NCBI GenBank assembly: GCA_903879335.1
Contig: CAIRLC010000019.1
Coordinates: 124,001-188,000 of the forward strand
From: an uncultured Pseudomonadota bacterium
GTDB taxonomy: Bacteria > Pseudomonadota > Gammaproteobacteria > Steroidobacterales > Steroidobacteraceae
Reading direction: 5' to 3'
DNA length: 64,000 bases
The translations under genes and the position numbers were made by a program. Each line of letters begins with the position of its first letter. Position 1 is the first letter of the stretch. A model generated the notes under the pieces. The model was given only the letters and a program-made list of their open reading frames with translations. It made no database searches and had not been told where the DNA came from. Below are positions 26,889 through 35,654 of this stretch, piece after piece.

Positions 26889-27212
26889 TCAGAAGGAGAA
26901 ACTCTCTCCGCAACCACATTCAGACTTTGCTCGCGGATTATGGAACTTGAACGCCTCGTTCAGCCCGTGCTTCACGAAATCCACTTCCGTGCCATCGACA
27001 AACTCCAAACTGTCCGCGGGCACGACGACCTTAACGCCCTGATCTTCAAAAACCGTATCGTCGGCCTGAATTTCGTCGGCATAGTTGACGACGTAGGCGT
27101 AGCCCGAGCATCCCGTACGTTTGATCCCCAAGCGTAAGCCAACGCCACGCCCGCGCGTATGAAGAAACGTGCGTACGCGATCTGCGGCGGCAGGGGACAG
27201 GGAAACGGACAT
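26889..27212 (-). CDS. iscA: A-type iron-sulfur carrier (IscA)
   Basis: Delivers iron or Fe-S clusters to target proteins. 107 residues, with the three family cysteines: C35 in [10 protein letters not shown] and C99, C101 in the C-terminal [29 protein letters not shown] and [19 protein letters not shown] match IscA closely. It follows the IscU-like gene by 30 bp. ErpA is the alternative, but the isc context favours IscA. Confidence 0.93.
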   Translation of the reverse strand: MSVSLSPAAADRVRTFLHTRGRGVGLRLGIKRTGCSGYAYVVNYADEIQADDTVFEDQGVKVVVPADSLEFVDGTEVDFVKHGLNEAFKFHNPRAKSECGCGESFSF

Positions 27213-27242
27213 GCAATCAACTCCTCACGGGGCCCCTAGATT

Positions 27243-27632
27243 CTAGGCGTTTGTGCGCGCGGCTTGTAAGGCCTTTTGGAAGGCGCTCTCCACCACCAAG
27301 ACACGGCCCAGTTTTGACACACTCGCCTCCAAGTCCGCCAATACTGCACGAGGCGCGATTCGGGCGTCCGGGAGCGTGCGCCCGGACCAGCGCTCGGCGA
27401 TGAGGGCCGCGGCGGCAACGGTCACTGGACAACCACGTACTTCATACCGCGCCTCGAGTATCTGATCGCTGACCACGCGCAAATGCGCCCGGACCTGAGT
27501 TGCGGACAAGGGCTCATGCGACTCGCCTGTTGCCCAATCAGGCCCTGTCCCCGCGCGGCCTGCCCGCGGCGTCATCTCAAAAAGGCGTAACACCTGCGCC
27601 GAGTATGGTTCACGACCGATCAATCGGACCAT
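27243..27632 (-). CDS. Degenerate IscU/NifU-like scaffold protein
   Basis: 129 residues in the place of iscU. The N-terminus (YSAQVLRLFEMTPRAG) and the segment LEARYEVRGCPVTVAAAALI plus AERWSGRTLPDA align with IscU. Of the three cluster-binding cysteines only C68 (RGCPVT) remains. The first (normally ACGD) is gone, and the third (normally in a VKIHCS segment) lies where SKLGRVLVV stands. It overlaps iscS by 13 bp, so it is co-translated. It may bind the desulfurase or hold a cluster differently. A complete IscU elsewhere is possible. Confidence 0.7.
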   Translation of the reverse strand: MVRLIGREPYSAQVLRLFEMTPRAGRAGTGPDWATGESHEPLSATQVRAHLRVVSDQILEARYEVRGCPVTVAAAALIAERWSGRTLPDARIAPRAVLADLEASVSKLGRVLVVESAFQKALQAARTNA

Positions 27633-28765
27633 AAAGATCTCAGCTTTTTAACGGCATTTTCGACAATTTTAGCCGCTAATTCGATATCATTTTCTGTGGT
27701 TTGCCGGCCCACGCTGAATCGTATCGAGGCTTCGGCCGCTGGATCATCCCGACCCAGCGACCGGAGCACATAACTCGGTTCGCCCCGCTCAGCACCACAA
27801 GCGGAGCCGCCAGAGATCGCCAGTCCCGGCAAACTGGCATGCAATGCCTCGCCATCGACCCCCCCGAACGCCAGGTTGAGGATATGGGGGGCGCGAAGCT
27901 CGGCGGGCCCGTTGCGCTGAACTGAAGGCAAGGTCGACAAACGCGCGGCTAAAAGCTCGGTCATTGCTTGATAGTGAGCAATATCTTGCGCCAACTGCTC
28001 GGCGGCGATCCGCGATGCCTCTCCGAGGCCCACGATCTGATGCAGCGGAAGGGTACCCGGCCGCCATCCGTGCTCTTGCCCACCTCCGAACAGTATCGGT
28101 TTCAATAAGGGCGCTGCCCTAGCCCCCACCCACAACGCCCCGACCCCGGCCGGTCCGCCCATCTTATGAGCGGACAAACTCGCAAGGTCGATGCCGGTAT
28201 CGCAAAGACGGATCGGTAAGTGACCTAAAGCCTGCGCCGCATCGGAATGGAATATCACGCCACGCGCGCGACAGATCGCGGCCATGGCCATAACGTCCTG
28301 GATGACGCCGGTCTCATTGTTGACCCACATCACCGAAACTGCCCGCGTTTGCGGCCCAATGGCGGCTTCCACCGCCGATACGGGCACGCGACCCTCTCGA
28401 TCTGCATCGACATAGGTGACGCGTACACCCTCCGCCTCGAGTTGCCGGGCGGCATCCAAGATGGCGCGGTGCTCGATTCGGCTAGTAACGAGATGCCGCT
28501 GTTCGGCTGGAGCGCCCCGCATCAGGCCAAACAACGCCAGATTGTCCGCCTCGGTGGCGCCTGAGGTGAACACGATTTGGCCCGATTGCCCGGCGATGAG
28601 CGCGGCTAGATCGTCGCGAGCGGTCTCAACCAAGCCCCGCGCGATGCGCCCGGGATTGTGCGTGGATGACGGATTGCCATGCACGGAGGCCATCACGTCG
28701 GCCATCCGAGCCACCACTCGAGCGTCGATCGGTGTCGTCGCCGCGTGGTCCAAATAAATACTCAC
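27620..28765 (-). CDS. iscS: Cysteine desulfurase IscS
   Basis: PLP enzyme that takes sulfur from cysteine for Fe-S clusters and thiolated tRNA. 381 residues. It has MSIYLDHAATTPID, FTSGATEADNLAL, the PLP lysine in SLSAHKMGGPAGVGAL and the mobile-loop cysteine in SGGSACGAERGEPSYVLRSL. Slightly shorter than E. coli IscS (404). It is translationally coupled to trmJ upstream (4-bp overlap) and to the IscU-like gene downstream. iscR is not present in this locus. Confidence 0.93.
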   Translation of the reverse strand: MSIYLDHAATTPIDARVVARMADVMASVHGNPSSTHNPGRIARGLVETARDDLAALIAGQSGQIVFTSGATEADNLALFGLMRGAPAEQRHLVTSRIEHRAILDAARQLEAEGVRVTYVDADREGRVPVSAVEAAIGPQTRAVSVMWVNNETGVIQDVMAMAAICRARGVIFHSDAAQALGHLPIRLCDTGIDLASLSAHKMGGPAGVGALWVGARAAPLLKPILFGGGQEHGWRPGTLPLHQIVGLGEASRIAAEQLAQDIAHYQAMTELLAARLSTLPSVQRNGPAELRAPHILNLAFGGVDGEALHASLPGLAISGGSACGAERGEPSYVLRSLGRDDPAAEASIRFSVGRQTTENDIELAAKIVENAVKKLRSLWSD

Positions 28766-29490
28766 TCACAGCCCCCACTAGGATTCGCTTTCGCCATCGC
28801 GGAAGCGAATAGCCCCCGCAACATGTTGACCTCGTGCTGATCCAGTTCGGCGCGCCCAAAAATACGGGCGAATCTGCGCTCCAGATGGCCGCCACCCGCG
28901 CGGTCGGTGAACTCAACCGCCGTCAACACCTGTGACAAATGGGCATTCAAGCGCTCAAGCTCTTCGGCAGGCGCCAAGGGCACGAGCCGCCGTGCCTCTG
29001 GCGGCGGCAGATCCATCGCCAGTCGCAACTCATAAGCCACGATCTGGACCGCCTGAGACAAATTCAGAGACTCATAGGCGGGATTGGCCGGGATATGGAT
29101 CAGCGCATTACACCGCTCAAACTCTTCATTCGTCAGGCCCGTACGCTCAGTCCCAAAGACCACAGCGACGGGTGCGTCGCTGGATGCCTCGAGCAGTTTC
29201 GGGGCGGCTTCGCGCGGAGTGAGCACAGGCCAGTACAGTGCCGTTCTAAGACGCGCCGAAGACCCGAGCACCAGCGCGCAGCCAGCAACTGCCTCCGCTA
29301 GCGTACTGACTACATGGGCCTTTTCGAGGACGTCGCTCGCTCCGGAAGCCAGCGCAGTGGCCTCAGGATGTGGAAATTGGGCCGGATCGACAAGCCATAG
29401 GTCCTCAAGACCCATGGTCTTCATCGCGCGCGCCGTAGAACCGATGTTGCCGGGGTGGCGAGGGGCCACCAGAATGAACCGAATGTGCAC
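28762..29490 (-). CDS. trmJ: tRNA (Cm32/Um32) 2'-O-methyltransferase TrmJ
   Basis: SPOUT-family methyltransferase that modifies the ribose of nucleotide 32 in tRNA. 242 residues from GTG 29490 (VHIRFILVAPRHPGNIGSTA), with GGAGAA about 12 bases upstream; E. coli TrmJ is 246. The knot motifs are VVFGTERTGLTNEE and IPANPAYESLNLSQAVQIV. The open frame runs 92 codons further upstream, but that part is unrelated. trmJ next to iscRSUA is common in gammaproteobacteria. Confidence 0.93.
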   Translation of the reverse strand: MHIRFILVAPRHPGNIGSTARAMKTMGLEDLWLVDPAQFPHPEATALASGASDVLEKAHVVSTLAEAVAGCALVLGSSARLRTALYWPVLTPREAAPKLLEASSDAPVAVVFGTERTGLTNEEFERCNALIHIPANPAYESLNLSQAVQIVAYELRLAMDLPPPEARRLVPLAPAEELERLNAHLSQVLTAVEFTDRAGGGHLERRFARIFGRAELDQHEVNMLRGLFASAMAKANPSGGCE

Positions 29491-29568
29491 GGGTGGAAGG
29501 TTCTCCTTAGGTCTCTGATATTCTACGCGCCGCTTAGCGCCTTGCACCCCCGCATGGCCGTCTGGTGA

Positions 29569-30384
29569 ATGCCCTTGTCTACTCATCCGCTCGTCAATAT
29601 TGGCATCCGTGCCGCCCGCCGTGCCAGCACCGTCATTCTGCGCGGCCTGAACCACCTCGACTCGCTCGAAGTCTCGGCTAAAGGCCGTAATGATTTCGTC
29701 AGTGACATTGATCGAAACGCGGAGGCTGAGATCATCGAAACGATCCGGCGTGCCTACCCGGACCATGGCTTTTTAGCCGAAGAAAGCGGCCTAACCACGG
29801 GTCGGGATGAGGTGACGTGGATCATTGACCCGCTCGATGGCACGACCAATTATCTCCACGGGTTTCCGCAGTTCTGCGTCTCGATCGCGGTACAAATCCG
29901 TGGTCGAGTCGAACACGGCATCATTTACGACCCGATGCGGCAAGAGTTGTTCACCGCTTCCCGGGGAGGTGGCGCCAAACTGGAGGATCGTCGAATTCGC
30001 GTCAGCAAGCGCCGCGGACTCGATGGCGCACTGATTGGCACCGGGTTGCCGTTTCATTCCAACACCCGTTGGCTCGACGCCTATCTGGCCATGCTCAAAG
30101 CGGTCATCCAGAATACCGCCGGAGTGCGGCGCCCAGGCTCGGCAGCGCTCGACCTGGCCTATGTGGCTGCAGGGCGCACGGACGCATTTTGGGAATTGGG
30201 GCTCAGCCCTTGGGACACTGCGGCCGGAACTCTACTGGTCACTGAGGCCGGAGGTCGCGTCGGCACCCTCACCGGCGGGGATTATCAATTGGGCGGCGAA
30301 ATCATCGCCGGCACACCGAAGACCTACGAAGCCCTGATTGAACTATTGGCCCCGCATGTTCCGGAAGAGTTCCGGGACCGCTGA
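29569..30384 (+). CDS. suhB: Inositol-1-monophosphatase SuhB
   Basis: Inositol monophosphatase family, 271 residues. In E. coli, SuhB also joins the Nus factors in rRNA antitermination. Metal-binding motifs: FLAEESGL, the signature WIIDPLDGTTNYLHGFPQFC and LSPWDTAAGTLLVTEAGG. ATG 29569 is used; no better start is visible. Divergent from trmJ, the standard arrangement. Confidence 0.95.
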   Translation: MPLSTHPLVNIGIRAARRASTVILRGLNHLDSLEVSAKGRNDFVSDIDRNAEAEIIETIRRAYPDHGFLAEESGLTTGRDEVTWIIDPLDGTTNYLHGFPQFCVSIAVQIRGRVEHGIIYDPMRQELFTASRGGGAKLEDRRIRVSKRRGLDGALIGTGLPFHSNTRWLDAYLAMLKAVIQNTAGVRRPGSAALDLAYVAAGRTDAFWELGLSPWDTAAGTLLVTEAGGRVGTLTGGDYQLGGEIIAGTPKTYEALIELLAPHVPEEFRDR

Positions 30385-30398
30385 ACGACCCGCCGCAT

Positions 30399-30431
30399 CA
30401 AAAAAGGGTCGCCCTGCTCAGAGGGCGACCC
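30399..30431 (-). terminator. Intrinsic terminator of the permease gene
   Basis: On the minus strand a 10-bp stem (GGGTCGCCCT at 30406-30415 with AGGGCGACCC at 30422-30431), loop of 6, is followed by six T. It begins 9 bp after the permease stop. It may also stop suhB transcripts from the other side, although that side lacks a T run. Confidence 0.85.
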
Positions 30432-30439
30432 CATCTCAC

Positions 30440-31936
30440 TCACTGATTGCGCTGTGAAGCGGCCAAATGGCTATGGCGATTGCCATAGCTGATGTAGACC
30501 ACTAACCCGATCGCAGCCCAGGTAAAGAAGAGCGCCTTCGTGTAACCCGACAATTGGGTGAACAGGAAGCCGCAGCCGACTATGGCCAATGGCGCCATCA
30601 ACCAAATCATTGGGGCGCGGAAATGACGCTCGCGAGTCGGTTCCGTCCGACGCAGAATCAGCACGCCCGCCGCGACAATTAAGAACGCGAACAGCGTGCC
30701 GGAATTGGAGATATCGGCCAATTTGCCGACCGGAAAGAGCGCGGCAAAGAACGAGGCGAATAAGCCAGTCGCTATGGTCACGACATGGGGCGTCTTGTAC
30801 TTGGGATGAATGCGGGTGAAGACCTGCGGCAGCAATCCGTCACGCGCCATCGAGAAGAAAATGCGCGTCTGACCGAAGATCATCATCAAGATCACAGACG
30901 GCAGTGCCAATCCGGCTGCCAATCCGATCAAGTTGCCCACTCGGGCGTGACCCATCGCGCGCAACACGAAAGCGAGCGGTTCTTTGCTGCACACCAATTG
31001 CGCAGTGCCCTTGCACGCTGCTGCGAGCGCCGGACTGCCGGGCTCCAAGCCTACACCGTTGGCGTCCAGCAGCGGCTGCGCGCCCACTGAACCGATCGCA
31101 CCTGCGGCCACCAAGATATAGAAGACCGTGCAGATCGCCAGAGAGCCGATCAGACCAATCGGAATGTTTCGATTCGGATTCTTGGTTTCTTCAGCAGCCG
31201 TAGATACGGCGTCAAAGCCGACATAGGCGAAAAAGATGGAGGCCGCAGCAGGCGCTACGCCCGTACCCACCCAGCCATTCGGGGCGAATGGGTGGAAATT
31301 CTCCGCATTCATGGCCGGTAAAGCCAGCGCAATAAAGACCACCAGAGCCAGAATCTTGATGGTCACCAACACCGCATTGACCCGCGCACTTTCCCGCGTA
31401 CCAATGACCAGCAACCCCGTGACCAAGAGCGAAATGAACAGCGCCGGTACGTTGATCACGCCGCCATCAAATGGGCCCGCAGCCCACTCGGCCGGGATAT
31501 CAATATTGGGCAAAAACGGTATCAACGAGTGCAGGTTATGCAGGATTCCGGACATATATCCGGACCACCCAACCGAGACGGTACTCGCAGCAATCGCATA
31601 CTCAAGAATTAACGCCCAACCAACGACCCACGCGACTCGTTCGCCTAAAACGCCATAGGCGTACGTGTAGGCCGAGCCCGAAACGGGGATCATGGACGCC
31701 ATCTCGGCATAGCACAGCGCGGTGACGGCACAGACAAATCCAGCAATCAGGAAGGACACCATCATGCCGGGGCCTGCCTTCTGCGCAGCCTCCGCCGTTA
31801 GCACAAAGATACCTGTGCCGATGATGGCGCCAATACCGAGCATCGTCAGCTGAAAAGCCCCCAAGGAGCGATGCAGGGACTTTTTTTCTGCCGTCGCGAG
31901 AATCTCGTCTAGCGGCTTGATCCTAAATTGTTTCAT
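30440..31936 (-). CDS. APC-family amino acid permease
   Basis: Inner-membrane transporter of about 498 residues from ATG 31936 (MKQFRIKPLDEIL). TM1 carries the APC pattern MLGIGAIIGTGIFVLTAEAA; TM6 carries FFAYVGFDAVSTAAEETKNP, typical of the cationic amino acid transporter subfamily (CAT, YfnA-like). About 12-14 hydrophobic segments follow in order. The substrate is probably an amino acid; which one is not visible. It stands alone with its own terminator. Confidence 0.9.
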   Translation of the reverse strand: MKQFRIKPLDEILATAEKKSLHRSLGAFQLTMLGIGAIIGTGIFVLTAEAAQKAGPGMMVSFLIAGFVCAVTALCYAEMASMIPVSGSAYTYAYGVLGERVAWVVGWALILEYAIAASTVSVGWSGYMSGILHNLHSLIPFLPNIDIPAEWAAGPFDGGVINVPALFISLLVTGLLVIGTRESARVNAVLVTIKILALVVFIALALPAMNAENFHPFAPNGWVGTGVAPAAASIFFAYVGFDAVSTAAEETKNPNRNIPIGLIGSLAICTVFYILVAAGAIGSVGAQPLLDANGVGLEPGSPALAAACKGTAQLVCSKEPLAFVLRAMGHARVGNLIGLAAGLALPSVILMMIFGQTRIFFSMARDGLLPQVFTRIHPKYKTPHVVTIATGLFASFFAALFPVGKLADISNSGTLFAFLIVAAGVLILRRTEPTRERHFRAPMIWLMAPLAIVGCGFLFTQLSGYTKALFFTWAAIGLVVYISYGNRHSHLAASQRNQ

Positions 31937-32005
31937 TGAACCCCCGGTTGAACTCCTTGATTGTACGCATGAAAGGCCCAACGAAGGCAACTGTGCCGGG
32001 CTCGC

Positions 32006-33937
32006 TCAAATCTCGACCTGCCCACCCAATTCGATAATGCGCTCGGGTGGCAGTGAAAAATGCGTACCGGCGAACTCAGCGTTACGCGCCATGAAGGCGA
32101 ATAAGCGCTTGCGCCAGCGCGCCATTCCACGCGGGCTCGACAAAACAATGTCATCACGACCAAGGAAATAGGTGGCGTCATCCGTTCTAAATCCAAGACC
32201 TAAACGCTCCGCCTCACGTAGCAGTCGCGGCACGTCGGCTCGCTCCACGAACCCAATGTGGATTTCGACACTCCATAGATGCCGGGAGAGCCGCTCGACC
32301 TTCAGTCGACCGCCGCGAGCGACCCTTGGGATACGTTCCGTCACAATCGACAGCAAGACGGTGTGTTCATGCAGCACACCGTTAGAGCGCACATTGCGGG
32401 TGAGGGTCGACGGCACGGCTCCTGAGCGGCTGGTCATGAATACAGCCGTACCTGGCACAACCGTCACGGGCAAGCGTTCGAGGTCATCTAAAAACACTTT
32501 GACCGGTCGCTCATGGCGTCCGATCTGACTTTCAACCACTTTACGGCCGCGCATCCAACTGCGCATCGTGACGAACACGACGAGGCCGCAGAGAAGCGGG
32601 AACCAACCGCCCTGCGGAATTTTCTCCACGTTGGTCAGCATGAATGCCGCATCCAATAGACCCAAGGGCAGCGAGACCCACAGCATGATGCCCGCCATGC
32701 GATCGAGCTTACGACGGTGCGCCAACAGCACGTCAATGAGGATGGAGGTGATCAGCATCGTGCACACGACGGCAATGCCGTAAGCACCAGCCAAGGCGTC
32801 GGACGACTTGAATGACAGCACGAGTCCGACGGTGGCGATACCCAAAAAGGTGTTCACCGCTGGAACGTAAATCTGTCCGATGGCTTCGTCGGAGGTCTGT
32901 AGGACCTTCATGCGCGGCAAAAATCCGAGTTGCAGGGCCTGCTGGGTCATTGAGAACACGCCTGAAATGACTGCTTGGGAGGCGATGATCGTGGCGGCCG
33001 TAGCCAAAACGACCAGCGGCAACAACAAGGCCTTGGGAGCCAAGAAGTAGAAGGGATCGGATACCGCGGCGGCATCAGACAGGACAAGCGCTCCTTGTCC
33101 AAAATAATTCAAGATCAACGCAGGCCAGACCAATAAAAACCAAGCCAAGCGGATCGGTTTCTTGCCGAAATGGCCAAGATCCGCGTACAGCGCCTCGCCG
33201 CCTGTGACGGCTAAAAACACCGCCGCGGCTACAGCACCCCCGATCCCAGGATGAGTAAGGAGGAACTGAATCGCGTACCACGGGTTCATCGCCATCAATA
33301 CGCTCGGATTTTGGGCAATCTGTCGCAAGCCGAGGGCGCCGAGCACGAAAAACCAGACCAACATGATCGGGCCGAACAGTCGGCCGATACTGCCGGTACC
33401 GTGCCGTTGAGCTGAAAAAAGCACGATGAGGACGATGACGGATAACGGGATGACGGCCTTTGCAAAATTAGGATCCGCAAGCTCCAGGCCTTCAACGGCC
33501 GACAGCACCGATACGGCCGGCGTGATCGTTCCATCACCGTAGAAAAAGGCACAACCGGCGAGGCCTAACGCAGACAGCAGCCACGGAGCCTTCGGTCGAC
33601 CCTCGTGAACCACGAGTGCAGTCAGTGCCAAAATGCCACCCTCACCGCGGTTATCGGCGTTCAATACGATGCCGACGTACTTCACCGTCACGATCAGCGT
33701 GATGGCCCAGAAGACCAAGGACAGCAATCCGAGTACGACGGGTAAGGGAATTGCGGCGCCTGGTGTACCCAATGCCTGCAAACAAGTCTTGAAGGCGTAC
33801 AGCGGGCTCGTGCCGATATCCCCGTAGACAACACCCAGGGCACCAAGCGCGAGCAGATGCAGTGGACCTGCGTGCTGGGCTTGAGCGGCGTACCGCTCCT
33901 GCGACACGTCGGAGGGGCCGAAATCAGAGATATCCAT
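32006..33937 (-). CDS. kup: Low-affinity potassium transporter Kup
   Basis: Inner-membrane K+/H+ symporter, KUP/HAK/KT family, 643 residues. GALGVVYGDIGTSPLYAFKT is the family N-terminal signature; FYGDGTITPAVSVLSAVEGL and GGEALYADLGHFGKKPI follow. Twelve membrane segments precede a C-terminal cytoplasmic domain (about 460-643). It is separated by only 3 bp from the TerC gene, so they are likely co-transcribed. Confidence 0.96.
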   Translation of the reverse strand: MDISDFGPSDVSQERYAAQAQHAGPLHLLALGALGVVYGDIGTSPLYAFKTCLQALGTPGAAIPLPVVLGLLSLVFWAITLIVTVKYVGIVLNADNRGEGGILALTALVVHEGRPKAPWLLSALGLAGCAFFYGDGTITPAVSVLSAVEGLELADPNFAKAVIPLSVIVLIVLFSAQRHGTGSIGRLFGPIMLVWFFVLGALGLRQIAQNPSVLMAMNPWYAIQFLLTHPGIGGAVAAAVFLAVTGGEALYADLGHFGKKPIRLAWFLLVWPALILNYFGQGALVLSDAAAVSDPFYFLAPKALLLPLVVLATAATIIASQAVISGVFSMTQQALQLGFLPRMKVLQTSDEAIGQIYVPAVNTFLGIATVGLVLSFKSSDALAGAYGIAVVCTMLITSILIDVLLAHRRKLDRMAGIMLWVSLPLGLLDAAFMLTNVEKIPQGGWFPLLCGLVVFVTMRSWMRGRKVVESQIGRHERPVKVFLDDLERLPVTVVPGTAVFMTSRSGAVPSTLTRNVRSNGVLHEHTVLLSIVTERIPRVARGGRLKVERLSRHLWSVEIHIGFVERADVPRLLREAERLGLGFRTDDATYFLGRDDIVLSSPRGMARWRKRLFAFMARNAEFAGTHFSLPPERIIELGGQVEI

Positions 33938-33940
33938 AAA

Positions 33941-34678
33941 CTAGGCCTTTGTTGATGCGCGGCGGGCTCGGGCGCGCATGTTGACCATCTCCACGAGCAT
34001 GGCGAATGCCATGGCGAAATAGAGATAGCCCTTCGGAATATGCTGATCCAGTCCGTCGGCGATCAGCGCGACTCCGACCAAGATCAAGAATGCCAATGCC
34101 AAAACCTTCACAGTCGGATGCTGCTCGATGAAATGACTGATCCGCGCCGAGACGAGCATCATGAACAGCATGGCAAGAACAATCGCGGCGACCATGACTT
34201 CAATGCGCTGTGCAAATCCGATGGCCGTAAATACCGAGTCCAGAGAAAAAACGACGTCGACCAGCGCGATCTGCACGATGACGCCAAGAATTCCGAAGGA
34301 CTTCGCTCGGGTCATCGAGCCACCGTCCTCGCTCTCGCCGCCACCCTCTACGGCCGCGTGTATTTCTAATACGCTTTTCGCCAGCAGAAATAGGCCGCCG
34401 CCTATTAGGGCCAAATCACGGCCTGAGATCTCATTACCGTAGATCACTACCCACGGCTGCGTCAGGGTTGCCAACCAAGTGATGCTGAACAACAGCGCCA
34501 CCCGGGTCACCATGGCCAGCGTCAGACCCATGGACCGCGCTACGCGCTGCTGGTCCCGCGGTAGACGCGAGACCAGCACCGCCAGCACGACTAAGTTATC
34601 CACGCCAAGGACAACCTCGAGCACCGTAAGAGTGACGAGAGCAATCCAAGCCGACGGGTCTGCGAGTAGACCAATCAT
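33941..34678 (-). CDS. TerC-family integral membrane protein
   Basis: 245 residues, about seven hydrophobic segments. TLTVLEVVLGVDNLVVLAVL near the start and DVVFSLDSVFTAIGFA in the middle are the two TerC acidic membrane motifs. Bacterial relatives (Alx, MeeF/MeeY types) export manganese or load metal to exported enzymes; which applies here is unknown. It lies between secF and kup on the same strand. Confidence 0.88.
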   Translation of the reverse strand: MIGLLADPSAWIALVTLTVLEVVLGVDNLVVLAVLVSRLPRDQQRVARSMGLTLAMVTRVALLFSITWLATLTQPWVVIYGNEISGRDLALIGGGLFLLAKSVLEIHAAVEGGGESEDGGSMTRAKSFGILGVIVQIALVDVVFSLDSVFTAIGFAQRIEVMVAAIVLAMLFMMLVSARISHFIEQHPTVKVLALAFLILVGVALIADGLDQHIPKGYLYFAMAFAMLVEMVNMRARARRASTKA

Positions 34679-34699
34679 GGTTTTAAGTAGCGCGCAGCC

Positions 34700-35635
34700 T
34701 CAAGGCAAATCGTCGATCGGAGTCGCTCGCTCCGATGGCATCAGATCACGATGCGAAGATCCCAGATCGAGCGCCACGCCACTGGCCACAAACATCGAGG
34801 AATACGTTACCGCGATGATGCCAACGATCAAGGCGAGACCAAAGCCACGCAACGATTCTCCACCGAATAAATACAGCGCAACGACAACGATCAAGGTGGC
34901 GACTTTCGTGATCACCGTTCTCGACAGCGTCTCATTGATGGCTCGATCGAAGACCTGTTCCGGTGTTTCAGTACGCATCACTGGGAACAATTCACGAACT
35001 CGGTCAAATACAACAACTGTCTCGTTAATCGAATATCCGATCACAGCCAAGACCGCGGCGAGCACCGTCAAATCGAAAGTCATGCCGGTTAGCGCAAAAA
35101 CACCGATCACCACAAAAGGGTCATGCAGCGTCGCCAAAACGGCGCCGACGCCGAATTTCCAACGAAAGCGCATCGCGATGTAGAGCAAGATGAGCAGCAC
35201 AGTGATTGCCATGGCTTGCATGCCCTTGACGACCAACTCGCGGCCTACTTGCGGACCCACGACTTCCGTACGGCGAATCTGAACGCTTGCATCCACAGCC
35301 TGGAGCGCAGATTCAACCTTCGCCGTCACCGCGTTGGGAGATTCCTTCTCGCCCAAAGGCGGCAGACGCACCAAGATGTCCTTCGATGAGCCGAAGTTTT
35401 GTACGGTAACTTCAGAATAACCTGCAGACTTCAATGCATTGCGTGTGCCATCGAGATCCGCGGTCCCGGTGTAGGCCGCCTCGATCACAACACCACCGGT
35501 GAAATCGACCGCCAGGTTAAGGCCGTGAATGGCCTCAGCGGCAATCGATCCGACAATGATCAGAGCTGAGATCACGTAGCAGATCTTGCGAACCGCCATA
35601 AAGCGGTAACGCGGAACTGAGTGGAAAAATTCCAT
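34700..35635 (-). CDS. secF: Protein translocase subunit SecF
   Basis: Six-helix inner-membrane partner of SecD that uses the proton gradient to pull proteins through SecYEG. 311 residues. LAVDFTGGVVIEA near residue 30 is the SecF FTGG motif. The periplasmic loop is at about 50-130, and VIGYSINETVVVFDRVRE is the conserved cytoplasmic/TM4 segment. 19 bp after secD. Confidence 0.96.
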   Translation of the reverse strand: MEFFHSVPRYRFMAVRKICYVISALIIVGSIAAEAIHGLNLAVDFTGGVVIEAAYTGTADLDGTRNALKSAGYSEVTVQNFGSSKDILVRLPPLGEKESPNAVTAKVESALQAVDASVQIRRTEVVGPQVGRELVVKGMQAMAITVLLILLYIAMRFRWKFGVGAVLATLHDPFVVIGVFALTGMTFDLTVLAAVLAVIGYSINETVVVFDRVRELFPVMRTETPEQVFDRAINETLSRTVITKVATLIVVVALYLFGGESLRGFGLALIVGIIAVTYSSMFVASGVALDLGSSHRDLMPSERATPIDDLP

Positions 35636-35654
35636 GCCTATCGACTCCCCGAAA

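Noticed and set aside
29491-29766. Longer trmJ with a 92-residue N-terminal extension
   Set aside because: The extension reads antisense to the suhB start and has no homology; the family begins at GTG 29490.
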